Assembly (NCBI RefSeq): GCF_037992945.1
Contig: NZ_CP150304.1
Location: 623,501-687,500 of the forward strand
Direction of reading: 5' to 3'
DNA length: 64,000 bases
From: Peribacillus sp. FSL E2-0218
Lineage (GTDB): Bacteria > Bacillota > Bacilli > Bacillales > DSM-1321
Part shown: positions 16,168-24,405 of the stretch, piece after piece
Layout of the letters: the number at the start of each line of letters is the position of its first letter
How positions within the stretch are numbered: the first letter of the stretch is position 1
Notes under the pieces: model-generated
Database searches by the model: none
Told to the model about the DNA's origin: nothing
The model's input: the letters and a program-made list of their open reading frames with translations, nothing else
Made by a program: the position numbers and the translations under genes

Positions 16168-17223
16168 GTGAATAAAATATTTTTGGGACTTGTCGTACTG
16201 GGTGTCCCTTTATCCGTCATTGGTTCTTTGCTGCATTGGCCAAGTGTAATCATGTTCATCGTATATTGCTTGACGATCATCGCGCTTGCAGGATTCATGG
16301 GAAGGGCGACAGAAAGTTTAGCGATTGTCATGGGGCCGAGGATAGGCGGGCTCTTGAATGCTACCTTTGGTAATGCAGTCGAATTGATCATTTCCATCTT
16401 TTCTTTGAAAGCGGGACTTGTGGGGGTCGTACTGGCTTCTTTGACGGGTTCGGTTTTAGGAAACCTGTTGTTGGTGGCGGGATTATCCTTCTTTATCGGT
16501 GGTACCAAATACAAACGGCAGAAATTCAACGTTTTCGATGCGAGACATAATGCGGGGTTGTTGATTTTCGCTGTTATTGTGGCCTTCGTGATCCCGGAAG
16601 TATTCACACAAAACATGAGTGAAACAAGCACCATGTCGTTAAGTGTCGGAATCTCGATCATTTTGATTTTATTATACCTTGCTGCATTATTCTTTAAATT
16701 GGTTACTCACCGCGGGGTCTATCAGCATAATGAGAAAAAAGAGGAGCATGAAGATGAAGTGCCGGAGTGGAGCAAGAAGAAGGCCATTATCGTTCTTGCC
16801 CTTGCTACTTTGGCTGTTGCTTATGTATCGGAGAAACTTGTCCATACGTTCAGCGAAGTGGGGGAAACCTTCGGATGGACGGAGTTATTCATCGGTGTCA
16901 TTATCGTTGCGATTGTAGGTAACGCAGCTGAGCATGCATCCGCCGTTATTATGGCGTATAAAAATAAAATGGATGTCGCTGTGGAGATTGCGGTCGGTTC
17001 CACGCTTCAAGTCGCGATGTTCGTAGCGCCTGTACTCGTGCTGATTTCGTTAATGTATCCGACGCATATGCCGCTTGTTTTCACATGGCCAGAGCTCATT
17101 TCAATGGTTACAGCCGTCTTTTTGATGATCATGATATCGAATGATGGGGAAACGAACTGGTTTGAGGGGCTAACGCTATTGGCTGCCTATTTCATTATGG
17201 GCATTGGCTTTTACTTATTATAG
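16168..17223 (+). CDS. chaA: Ca2+/H+ antiporter, CaCA family (ChaA/YfkE)
   Basis: This 351-residue, about eleven-helix antiporter exports Ca2+ in exchange for H+. The two inverted alpha-repeat signatures with paired acidic residues are GNAVELIISIFSLKAG (first half) and GNAAEHASAVIMAYK (second half), separated by an acidic, Lys-rich loop (NEKKEEHEDEVPEW). Length equals B. subtilis YfkE/ChaA. I chose GTG 16168 since GTGAGGAGAAG precedes it; an ATG at 16111 has no ribosome-binding site. It is divergent from the YfkF-like gene and ends in its own terminators. Confidence 0.9.
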   Translation: MNKIFLGLVVLGVPLSVIGSLLHWPSVIMFIVYCLTIIALAGFMGRATESLAIVMGPRIGGLLNATFGNAVELIISIFSLKAGLVGVVLASLTGSVLGNLLLVAGLSFFIGGTKYKRQKFNVFDARHNAGLLIFAVIVAFVIPEVFTQNMSETSTMSLSVGISIILILLYLAALFFKLVTHRGVYQHNEKKEEHEDEVPEWSKKKAIIVLALATLAVAYVSEKLVHTFSEVGETFGWTELFIGVIIVAIVGNAAEHASAVIMAYKNKMDVAVEIAVGSTLQVAMFVAPVLVLISLMYPTHMPLVFTWPELISMVTAVFLMIMISNDGETNWFEGLTLLAAYFIMGIGFYLL

Positions 17224-17232
17224 GAATACAAG

Positions 17233-17306
17233 GCCTTCCAACGCGGAAGGTCGTTTTTGTATAAATAAAAATGACTCTGCTCAGGTTAGATTTAGCAGAG
17301 TCATTT
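17233..17306 (+). terminator. Two tandem hairpins after chaA
   Basis: CCTTCC/GGAAGG (17234-17250) with a T-run, then a 13-bp perfect stem AAATGACTCTGCT (17269-17281)/AGCAGAGTCATTT (17294-17306). Confidence 0.8.
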
Positions 17307-17682
17307 CTATATTAGTAAATTACCATTCATAAGTTATTCCAAAATTTTTCATCATGCTTTGTGAAAGTTGAGAAATATTCTAGAGTGTTACACCATCCTT
17401 TTACATCAGATTTAAGTATTGGCGATTTCGTTTTCTGTTATCCTTTAAAAAGGTGTCATGGATTGTTCGATAAGCATACCCCCTGAATGTGTAATAGGTA
17501 TGAACGATTTCGCCTCCTTTTTATAATGTAAATGAAGTATAACAGATACTGAAAGAAAAGTAAATATTCTGAACTTTACAAATGCATTACAAAATCGACA
17601 TTTGATTGAAATGTATAATATGCTGCCTAAAAACAAAATCTATAAACAAAATGATTGAACCCTTGAAAAGGAGTGCGACAGC
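17307..17682. other. Intergenic region before yfkD
   Basis: Nothing beyond AT-rich sequence and probable promoter elements is seen. A short leftward reading frame (17445-17636) has no ribosome-binding site and is not supported. Confidence 0.4.
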
Positions 17683-18495
17683 ATGAGAAGAATAATTCTT
17701 TGTACAATGATTGCGCTAATTGCTTTCATTCAGGCGAATGTTAGCTTTGCGGCCGATAAACCGGGAGATAAGGCAGCTCCGACTAAGGTGAATATCCCGC
17801 CTTCCGTATTGAATATTGCCAAGGAAAACACATACCCTAACTCGACGCAAGATCTTCCGATGCTGCAGCCGAGTAAGTTTGCCGAACAATTGATCGATTC
17901 GTCTGATATCAAGATTGAAAATCCAGAACTTATCCATATGTTGAATGAATCGGCAATTGCAAAGGCTCCGCTTGCTTTTGGTTACAGGGCGACCATTTAT
18001 CTTGGTCATTGGGCATTGAATTATGAGTCATCGGAAACGGCCCCGAACTGGGAATATCAAAAGATCAATATGAATTATTATGATAATCGGGGCGGGGAAG
18101 TCCCATACAGGATCCGTTATGTCCAGGAAAGCCAGAAGGTAGTAAGCGGAGGTTTGACCGCTAAAATCCCGAAGGCCGAGGATGTCCAGAAGATGATGCT
18201 CTTGAAGGCTACGGAAAAGACGAATTTGCCATTGGCCTTCGAAACGATCATCGGAGCTGGCACGAAAAAGGATGAAGTATACAATGTGGCTTCGAACAGG
18301 ATCGGTTACTTATCCAGCTATGCCTCGGCAGTAAATGAAAAAGGCAAGGTCACTTATGGGGAAGTATATTTGAACTTGAAGGGCAATAAAAGAACGATTA
18401 CGATCAAGAACATCACTTCACAGGGCATCGGGGCCTGGATACCGGTTCAGGACCATGTTTCCTTCAGCTTCACCGTATCGCAGCAGCCTAGGTAA
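17683..18495 (+). CDS. yfkD: YfkD-family secreted protein
   Basis: This 270-residue protein has an N-terminal signal peptide (MRRIILCTMIALIAFIQANV, likely cleaved after SFA near residue 23) and no further membrane helices, so it is exported or surface-exposed. The body (YRATIYLGHWALNYESSET, NYYDNRGGEVPYRIRYVQE) matches the YfkD family conserved in Bacillus; its function is unknown. The neighbouring chaA (yfkE), yfkF and yfkAB genes are in the B. subtilis order, which supports orthology. ATG follows AAAGGAG. It converges with yfkAB on a shared terminator. Confidence 0.85.
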   Translation: MRRIILCTMIALIAFIQANVSFAADKPGDKAAPTKVNIPPSVLNIAKENTYPNSTQDLPMLQPSKFAEQLIDSSDIKIENPELIHMLNESAIAKAPLAFGYRATIYLGHWALNYESSETAPNWEYQKINMNYYDNRGGEVPYRIRYVQESQKVVSGGLTAKIPKAEDVQKMMLLKATEKTNLPLAFETIIGAGTKKDEVYNVASNRIGYLSSYASAVNEKGKVTYGEVYLNLKGNKRTITIKNITSQGIGAWIPVQDHVSFSFTVSQQPR

Positions 18496-18499
18496 ATGA

Positions 18500-18529
18500 A
18501 AAGAACTCGCCTTGATTGGCGAGTTCTTT
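18500..18529. terminator. Shared bidirectional terminator of yfkD and yfkAB
   Basis: AAAGAACTCGCC (18500-18511) pairs perfectly with GGCGAGTTCTTT (18518-18529). Confidence 0.88.
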
Positions 18530-18530
18530 C

Positions 18531-19658
18531 TCATATGTTTGAGCTTCTTGTCCGGAAGTCTTCCTTCGGATAATAGGCGTTTTTGACGAGAACGTTAGGA
18601 CCCAGGCATTTGACTGCCGGGCAGTGGCAGTTCAATTCATTGGCCAGTCTCGAATTCATCCAGGTGTCATATGATTCGGTCAATGGCTGGTCTTTAATAT
18701 TACCCAAGGTCGGCGCATCGCCGAAGTCGGTCACGATGACTTCACCCGTAAAAATGTTGATATTCAAGCGTGACCGTCCATCAGGGTCGTTGCGGACTGT
18801 CACTTTATGCGTCTCATAAAGGCGCTGAAGCAGTTCTATATCCTCTTTATTATCATTACAAGGATAAAATGGCAATGTACCGAAGAGCATCCAGACATTT
18901 TCATCACGGATATCAAGCAAATGATGAATCGCTTCCCGCATTTTGTCCAAGGATAAAGTCTCAAGAGCCGATGCGAAATCACTCGGATACATCGGGTGTA
19001 TTTCATGCCTTTGACAGCCCATTTCATCAACGATCTGTCTATGGATATGCTCAAGATGCGGCAAAGTCCGTTTATTGAGCATCGTTTCTGCCGACACCAG
19101 TACACCAGCTTTTGTGAGGGCACGGGAATTTTCAATCATTTTATCAAATAATTTCTTACGCTGTTCCCGTGATGGTTTACGATCCATCATGGCGAAGCCG
19201 ATATCAATGAATTCATCAATCGTTCCCCAGTTATGGGAAATGTGCAGCACATCCAAATATGGAATGATTTCCTCGTACCGTTCCAAATCAAGGGTAAGGT
19301 TGGAATTGATTTGTGTCCGCACTCCCCTGCTTCGGGCATATTTCAATAGAGGCAATACATAATTCCTGACTTGTTTCCTTGATAGCATCGGTTCCCCGCC
19401 TGTTATGCTGAGTGAGCGAAGCAAAGGGATTTCATCAAGCCGTTGAATCAGCAATTCCAAAGGAAGGGCATCCGGGTCTTTTGGCTGCAGGGTGTAGCCG
19501 ACAGCGCAATGCTCGCAACGCATATTGCAAAGGGTTGTGGTGGTGAACTCCACATTGGTCAAATTGATCTTCCCATATTGTTCAACGTCCATATATGCTT
19601 CCCAAGGATCATACTTGGGTGTAATTGGTGTTAAAAGATCTTGCTTGATTATTGACAT
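18531..19658 (-). CDS. yfkAB: YfkAB radical SAM protein
   Basis: This 375-residue radical S-adenosylmethionine enzyme binds its 4Fe-4S cluster through CNMRCEHC (Cys 44, 48, 51), followed by the SAM-binding SITGGEPML motif near residue 84 and a C-terminal Cys region (NCHCPAVKCLGPN) that could hold an auxiliary cluster. The family is called YfkAB because B. subtilis has it as two annotated pieces; here it is one continuous frame. The reaction is unknown. Its stop is adjacent to the terminator shared with yfkD. Confidence 0.88.
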   Translation of the reverse strand: MSIIKQDLLTPITPKYDPWEAYMDVEQYGKINLTNVEFTTTTLCNMRCEHCAVGYTLQPKDPDALPLELLIQRLDEIPLLRSLSITGGEPMLSRKQVRNYVLPLLKYARSRGVRTQINSNLTLDLERYEEIIPYLDVLHISHNWGTIDEFIDIGFAMMDRKPSREQRKKLFDKMIENSRALTKAGVLVSAETMLNKRTLPHLEHIHRQIVDEMGCQRHEIHPMYPSDFASALETLSLDKMREAIHHLLDIRDENVWMLFGTLPFYPCNDNKEDIELLQRLYETHKVTVRNDPDGRSRLNINIFTGEVIVTDFGDAPTLGNIKDQPLTESYDTWMNSRLANELNCHCPAVKCLGPNVLVKNAYYPKEDFRTRSSNI

Positions 19659-19809
19659 GTATTAAAACTCCTTACGTAATAGTGCACTAACTCATTATGA
19701 ACAATGCGGACAAAAATTGTCAAATGGCGAAGAGCTGCATTTTAGCTTGCCATTGCACTTTCATGCAGATTTCGTTACGATGATATGGAGAATGGAAGGA
19801 GAGTGCCTC

Positions 19810-19998
19810 ATGGGAAAATCCATTACAGGTAAAAACGAACAATTAACTTATTTAAAAGAACGCCTCACGATGTTTATGGAGGTTTTGGACCATATCGAAC
19901 CGGAAAATACGGAATTGGAAGATATAGACCGCTTGATCGGCATGTTAGATGATTTGGAAGGGAAAGTCGAACAATTCAAAACCCGCGAGGAAGAATGA
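19810..19998 (+). CDS. SE1561-family small protein
   Basis: This 62-residue acidic, helical protein starts MGKSITGKNEQLTYLKERL and contains TELEDIDRLIGMLDDLE, the signature of a small conserved Firmicute family (SE1561). Function unknown. ATG 19810 is chosen for AAGGAGAG at good spacing; an earlier in-frame start at 19717 has none. It is a single gene with a terminator shortly after. Confidence 0.75.
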   Translation: MGKSITGKNEQLTYLKERLTMFMEVLDHIEPENTELEDIDRLIGMLDDLEGKVEQFKTREEE

Positions 19999-20041
19999 TA
20001 TCTGTTTCGATAATATGATGTTTTCGATATTTTTATTCATG

Positions 20042-20076
20042 AAGGGATGGCAAGCAACATATGCCATCCCTTTTTT
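20042..20076 (+). terminator. Terminator after the SE1561-family gene
   Basis: AAGGGATGGCA (20042-20052) and TGCCATCCCTT (20062-20072), followed by T residues. Confidence 0.85.
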
Positions 20077-20294
20077 CCTTGATATAAACACTGATTCATC
20101 CTCCATTTTTGCATTCTGTTATTTCGTTCCATGATTCATTTACCGCCAAAATGGCTTTTCATTAAGAAAAACAATTACTTGTTTTCGAAAGAATATGTTA
20201 GATGTATAATAAAACGGGTGTTGTAACATTCGTTTTTAACAGAGAAGCAGGGAAAAGGTTTAAATATAGGGGAAATAAGAGGGGGAAGAGAAAT

Positions 20295-21863
20295 TTGGAT
20301 ATTCAAAAATTCCAAGAAAGTATGTACAGCCTTATCGTTGAAACTTCAACGAATCTTCCAAAGGATGTTCGTCGGGCGGTCAAAAACGCTAAGCAGCGTG
20401 AAAATGCTGGTACTCGTTCAGCCTTGAGCTTGGATACCATCACCAATAATATTACGATGGCTGACGACAATGTATCTCCGATTTGCCAAGATACAGGTCT
20501 GCCGACTTTCAAAATTAAAACTCCAGTTGGCGTGAACCAACTTGAAATAAAAAAAGCGATTCGAAATGCCATCATTTTAGCGACGAAAGGCGGAAAGCTT
20601 CGTCCTAACGCCGTTGACTCCCTATCGGGTGAAAATAGCGGGGATAACCTTGGGGAAGGTCTTCCTGTCATGAAATTCGATCAGTGGGAAAAAGACTACA
20701 TCGATGTCCGCCTGATTTTAAAAGGTGGCGGATGTGAAAATAAAAATATCCAGTACAGTCTTCCTATGGAGCTTGAAGGATTGGGAAAGGCAGGCCGTGA
20801 CTTGGACGGAATCCGCAAATGTGTCCTGCACTCCGTCTACCAAGCACAAGGACAAGGCTGCAGTGCCGGCTTCATCGGGGTAGGTATCGGGGGGGACCGT
20901 TCATCCGGATATGACTTGGCTAAAGCCCAACTTTTCCGCAGTAATGAAGATGTGAATCCGAATGAAGATCTTCGCAAGCTTGAAGAGTACATCATGGAGA
21001 CAGCCAATGAGTTGGGAATCGGAACGATGGGCTTTGGCGGCGAAACCACGCTGCTAGGCTGTAAAATCGGTGTCATGCACCGTATTCCGGCAAGCTTTTT
21101 TGTTTCCGTTGCCTACAATTGCTGGGCATTCCGCCGTTTAGGAGTGAAAGTGAACCCTAAAACAGGTGAAATCAATGAATGGTTATATCAAGAAGGCGAA
21201 AAAATCGACTTTGCTCTAGAAGCTGAAAAAGCGGCTAAGGAAGAAGTGGCGGCAGCTGTAGAATCAGACGTTGAAGCTCCACGCGAAATTACCTTACAAG
21301 CACCCATAACGGAGGAACAAATTCGTGAATTGAAAGTGGGGGATGTAGTTCATATTACCGGCAGGATGTATACCGGCCGGGATGCCATCCACAAGCACTT
21401 ATCTGAAAACCCTGCCCCAATTGATCTTGATGGTCAAATCATCTATCATTGTGGACCGGTCATGCTGAAGGATGAGGAAGGTAAATGGCATGTGAAGGCT
21501 GCAGGACCGACAACAAGTATTCGCGAAGAACCTTACCAAGGCGATATCATGAAACGATTCGGCATACGTGCCGTTATCGGCAAAGGTGGAATGGGACCAA
21601 AAACCCTAGAGGCACTAAGTGAACACGGAGGTGTTTATCTCAACGCAATCGGCGGCGCTGCCCAATATTATGCAGATTGCATCAAATCCGTCGAAGGTGT
21701 GAACTTCACCGAATTTGGCATTCCAGAAGCGATGTGGCATCTGAATGTCGAAGGATTCACAGCCGTTGTTACCATGGATTCACATGGAAATAGCCTGCAC
21801 AAAGATGTTCAGCAATCTTCATTGGAGAAGCTGGCACAATTTAAAGAAGCAGTATTTAAATAA
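20295..21863 (+). CDS. Fumarate hydratase, class I (4Fe-4S, fused alpha and beta domains)
   Basis: It interconverts fumarate and malate in the TCA cycle. The N-terminal catalytic domain shows SPICQDTGLPTFKI, GGGCENKN and FGGETTLLGCKIG, whose Cys residues bind the labile 4Fe-4S cluster; the C-terminal swivelling domain begins about residue 335 (LQAPITEEQIRELKVGD) and includes TGRMYTGRDAIHKHL and GPTTSIREEPYQ. I set the start at TTG 20295 behind GGGGGAAGAG, giving 522 residues; an earlier ATG at 20202 has no ribosome-binding site. B. subtilis relies on class II FumC, so this iron-sulfur form may be additional or replace it. Monocistronic. Confidence 0.9.
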   Translation: MDIQKFQESMYSLIVETSTNLPKDVRRAVKNAKQRENAGTRSALSLDTITNNITMADDNVSPICQDTGLPTFKIKTPVGVNQLEIKKAIRNAIILATKGGKLRPNAVDSLSGENSGDNLGEGLPVMKFDQWEKDYIDVRLILKGGGCENKNIQYSLPMELEGLGKAGRDLDGIRKCVLHSVYQAQGQGCSAGFIGVGIGGDRSSGYDLAKAQLFRSNEDVNPNEDLRKLEEYIMETANELGIGTMGFGGETTLLGCKIGVMHRIPASFFVSVAYNCWAFRRLGVKVNPKTGEINEWLYQEGEKIDFALEAEKAAKEEVAAAVESDVEAPREITLQAPITEEQIRELKVGDVVHITGRMYTGRDAIHKHLSENPAPIDLDGQIIYHCGPVMLKDEEGKWHVKAAGPTTSIREEPYQGDIMKRFGIRAVIGKGGMGPKTLEALSEHGGVYLNAIGGAAQYYADCIKSVEGVNFTEFGIPEAMWHLNVEGFTAVVTMDSHGNSLHKDVQQSSLEKLAQFKEAVFK

Positions 21864-21871
21864 ATATATGG

Positions 21872-21906
21872 AAAAGACGCTCACCAAATCGGCTGAGCGT
21901 CTTTTT
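21872..21906 (+). terminator. Terminator of the fumarase gene
   Basis: AAAAGACGCTCA (21872-21883) pairs with TGAGCGTCTTTT (21894-21905). Confidence 0.85.
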
Positions 21907-21911
21907 AGACT

Positions 21912-22049
21912 TTATTCCTCTATATCAGGCAATGGATCGACCTTTGTTGAATCCTCTAAATTCAAACCACTATTCACAAAATGAACAAACAACCCTGCAC
22001 CTAAGCCTAGACCACCAACGAAACCCAACGTAATTACCCATTCAAGCAT
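21912..22049 (-). CDS. Small membrane protein, 45 residues
   Basis: ATG 22049 follows GGAGGGGG. The product begins MLEWVITLGFVGGLGLGAG, a single Gly-rich membrane helix, and ends in an acidic tail. I do not recognise the family. It is divergent from another small membrane protein gene at 22162, with about 110 bp between their starts. Confidence 0.6.
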   Translation of the reverse strand: MLEWVITLGFVGGLGLGAGLFVHFVNSGLNLEDSTKVDPLPDIEE

Positions 22050-22161
22050 GTCATCCGCCCCCTCCGTACATGTATATGAAAAAAAAGGCGATAATTGCCT
22101 CTGAAAGGTACAATCTTTTGGAACGGACGCACATACATTAATAGAGAAAGGGGGGATTTTC

Positions 22162-22347
22162 ATGCAGAATAATTACTTCTTATTCTTTATTGCCATGCTA
22201 ACCGGTTTTGCTTTCATCCAACTTCCTGTAGCTGGTACCATTTTCTCCGGTCTTGAAACATTCCTAGATGTAGTCGGAATTGTAATCGTTATCATTTTCG
22301 CAATTGCCATCGTCTGGAAGGCGGCACAGGCGTTATTTAAAGGATAA
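22162..22347 (+). CDS. Small two-helix membrane protein
   Basis: This 61-residue protein consists of two hydrophobic helices (YFLFFIAMLTGFAFIQLPVAG and VVGIVIVIIFAIAIVWKAA) separated by a short loop. ATG follows AAAGGGGGGATTTTC, and a terminator comes directly after. It precedes pdaA, the position held by yfjT in B. subtilis, whose product is of similar size; I infer rather than see that relation. Confidence 0.65.
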   Translation: MQNNYFLFFIAMLTGFAFIQLPVAGTIFSGLETFLDVVGIVIVIIFAIAIVWKAAQALFKG

Positions 22348-22356
22348 AAAACAGGG

Positions 22357-22391
22357 GGGCCAATCCTTTTTGGAGGAATGGCCCTTTTTTT
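22357..22391 (+). terminator. Terminator after the small membrane gene
   Basis: GGGCCA (22357-22362) pairs with TGGCCC (22379-22384) with an inner TCC/GGA, followed by seven T. Confidence 0.8.
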
Positions 22392-22607
22392 GTTCAATCA
22401 GATTTGTATGTTGGATTCGCACCCGGAAAAATGTATCCTTGAAGGCAATAATCCGGTTGAGCCCGAAAAGAATTTGTCCCAACTTGGAAAGAATCCGTCC
22501 GTCCCGCCAATAATCCGTCCAAACGCGAGGGAAAATCGACCAACGATAGCATGCATATAAATCTTCATGTTCCAAACACTAAGAAAAAGGACATGGGGGA
22601 TATTCCA

Positions 22608-23393
22608 ATGAAAAAAAAGGCGATGTTAACTGTTCTCGTTTGCTTGATCTGCTCTTTGGGGAGCCCGGCTTTTGCGGAATCCTATAATTGGGGTTTCAAT
22701 AAAGGGAAAAATGAGCTACCTGCCGATGCAGGAAAAAACTTCAATGAAATGCTGCCTAAATATGAAGCGATTTATAAAGGGGATACAACGAAGAAGGATA
22801 TATATTTGACGTTCGATAACGGGTATGAAAATGGTTATACGGCACAGATTCTGGATGTTCTGAAGAAACATAAGGCGCCTGGGGCTTTTTTCGTTACGGG
22901 ACATTATTTGAAAACGGCGCCTGAGCTAGTTGTAAGGATGGCAAATGAAGGTCATATCGTCGGGAACCATTCCTGGAACCACCCTGATATGACGAGCGTC
23001 ACGGACGATGTGATCCGCACCGAGCTGGAGCGGGTTAAAAAAGCGACGGAGAAGTTAACGGGGCAAAAGGAAATGAATTATTTGCGTCCTCCTCGAGGGG
23101 TGTTCAATGAAAGAACGATGGAGGTCGCCAAGAAGGAAGGGTATTACCACATTTTTTGGTCGCTTGCCTATAAAGACTGGATCGTAGACCAGCAGAAGGG
23201 AGCGGCTTTCGCTCATGATGAAGTGCTGAAGCAGATTCATCCAGGTGCCATTTTATTGCTCCATACAGTTTCCAAAGATAATGCGGACGCACTGGACTCA
23301 ATTTTGACGGATCTTGAAAAGCGAGGGTATACTTTCAGCAGTCTGGATAATTTGATGATTGAAAAACAATTGCCAAGCAGAATGCTGTATTAA
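22608..23393 (+). CDS. pdaA: PdaA, N-acetylmuramic acid deacetylase of spore cortex
   Basis: This exported polysaccharide deacetylase (261 residues) is needed for muramic delta-lactam formation in spore cortex. It has a signal peptide ending near AFAES, then the NodB-fold motifs: YLTFDNGYENG (the PdaA-type motif 1, with Asn where many relatives have Asp), NHSWNHPDM (metal His pair), YLRPPRGVFNE and the LLLHTVSKDNADAL region. ATG 22608 is used since ATGGGGGATATTCC precedes it. PdaA of B. subtilis is made in the forespore under SigG. Downstream order (AlkA-like, RNA methyltransferase) mirrors yfjS-yfjP-yfjO. Confidence 0.9.
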   Translation: MKKKAMLTVLVCLICSLGSPAFAESYNWGFNKGKNELPADAGKNFNEMLPKYEAIYKGDTTKKDIYLTFDNGYENGYTAQILDVLKKHKAPGAFFVTGHYLKTAPELVVRMANEGHIVGNHSWNHPDMTSVTDDVIRTELERVKKATEKLTGQKEMNYLRPPRGVFNERTMEVAKKEGYYHIFWSLAYKDWIVDQQKGAAFAHDEVLKQIHPGAILLLHTVSKDNADALDSILTDLEKRGYTFSSLDNLMIEKQLPSRMLY

Positions 23394-23399
23394 TAATGG

Positions 23400-23443
23400 A
23401 AAAAAGCGGGTACCTGTAGCGACATTTCAGGTCCCGCTTTTTT
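23400..23443 (+). terminator. Terminator of pdaA
   Basis: AAAAAGCGGG (23401-23410) pairs with CCCGCTTTTT (23433-23442), with an inner ACCTG/CAGGT stem. Confidence 0.85.
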
Positions 23444-23520
23444 CCATTATCCTCAATTCCAAGTATTATTTCAGGAAACGTGCTATAATACGTGGAAAAC
23501 TGCTAAAGGATGGATCAGTT

Positions 23521-24405
23521 GTGTGGACTGAAAAATTACAGGTTCAAGGGCCTTATAATTTCGATCTAGTTCTCGAACGGTTATCGTTAGACCCACTTCA
23601 AGTAGTTGATTTTACGAACAGGACGGTAAAAGTTCCGCTTTATATAGAAAAAGAACCTATCGTTTTACAGGTTCAGGCAATCGGAAGCATCGATGAGCCT
23701 TTCTTTATCATTAAAGGTCATTCAGAGGCGTACAAGTCTAAAGCAATTGAACGGTTAAAAAAGGTCTTTCATTGGCATCAGCCATTGGAAGGCGTATCCC
23801 GGCATTTCCGGGAATCCGATTTGAGTGATATCTTCGAAGAACATCGGGGAACGGCGATTGTTCTGGATTTCGATTACTACAGCTGCCTCGTCAAATGCAT
23901 CATACATCAGCAATTAAATTTATCCTTTGCCCATACGCTCACGGAACGATTCGTAAAAACCTTTGGTTACCAAATGGATGGTGCCTGGTTCTATCCCACA
24001 CCGGCGACGACCGCCCAACTTAGGATCGAGCAATTGAGAGCGATTCAGTTCAGCGGGCGAAAAGCGGAATACGTCATCGGCCTTTCCGAGCAAATCACCC
24101 AAGGTCATCTCCAACTTGATGTATTGGAAAAGCTATCCGATCAAGAAGTTCTGGATACACTAATAAAAATACGCGGTATCGGCAGATGGACGGCTGAAAA
24201 CTTTCTGCTTTTCGGACTCGGAAGGCCGAATCTATTTCCTAAAGCTGATATAGGCATTCAAAATGCACTGAAAATTTTATATGGCTTACCGCAAAAGCCG
24301 ACCCAAGAAGAAATGGAGACCTATAGTGTCAACTGGGCTCCATATCTAAGCTACGCTTCCCTCTATTTATGGAGAAGCATTGAAAAACGGAGTGAAAAGA
24401 AATGA
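23521..24405 (+). CDS. yfjP: AlkA-like DNA-3-methyladenine glycosylase (YfjP-like)
   Basis: This 294-residue base-excision enzyme removes alkylated purines. An N-terminal AlkA_N-like beta domain (about residues 1-95) is followed by the helix-hairpin-helix-GPD fold: IRGIGRWTAENFLLFGLGR, then PNLFPKADIGIQ with the catalytic Asp. Start GTG 23521 follows AAAGGATGG; upstream in-frame codons lie in the pdaA terminator. Its last codon overlaps the next gene as ATGA, so the two are translationally coupled. Confidence 0.88.
   Translation: MWTEKLQVQGPYNFDLVLERLSLDPLQVVDFTNRTVKVPLYIEKEPIVLQVQAIGSIDEPFFIIKGHSEAYKSKAIERLKKVFHWHQPLEGVSRHFRESDLSDIFEEHRGTAIVLDFDYYSCLVKCIIHQQLNLSFAHTLTERFVKTFGYQMDGAWFYPTPATTAQLRIEQLRAIQFSGRKAEYVIGLSEQITQGHLQLDVLEKLSDQEVLDTLIKIRGIGRWTAENFLLFGLGRPNLFPKADIGIQNALKILYGLPQKPTQEEMETYSVNWAPYLSYASLYLWRSIEKRSEKK

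Noticed and set aside
17445..17636. 63-codon leftward frame before yfkD
   Set aside because: No ribosome-binding site and no conserved features; lies in a promoter-like AT-rich gap.
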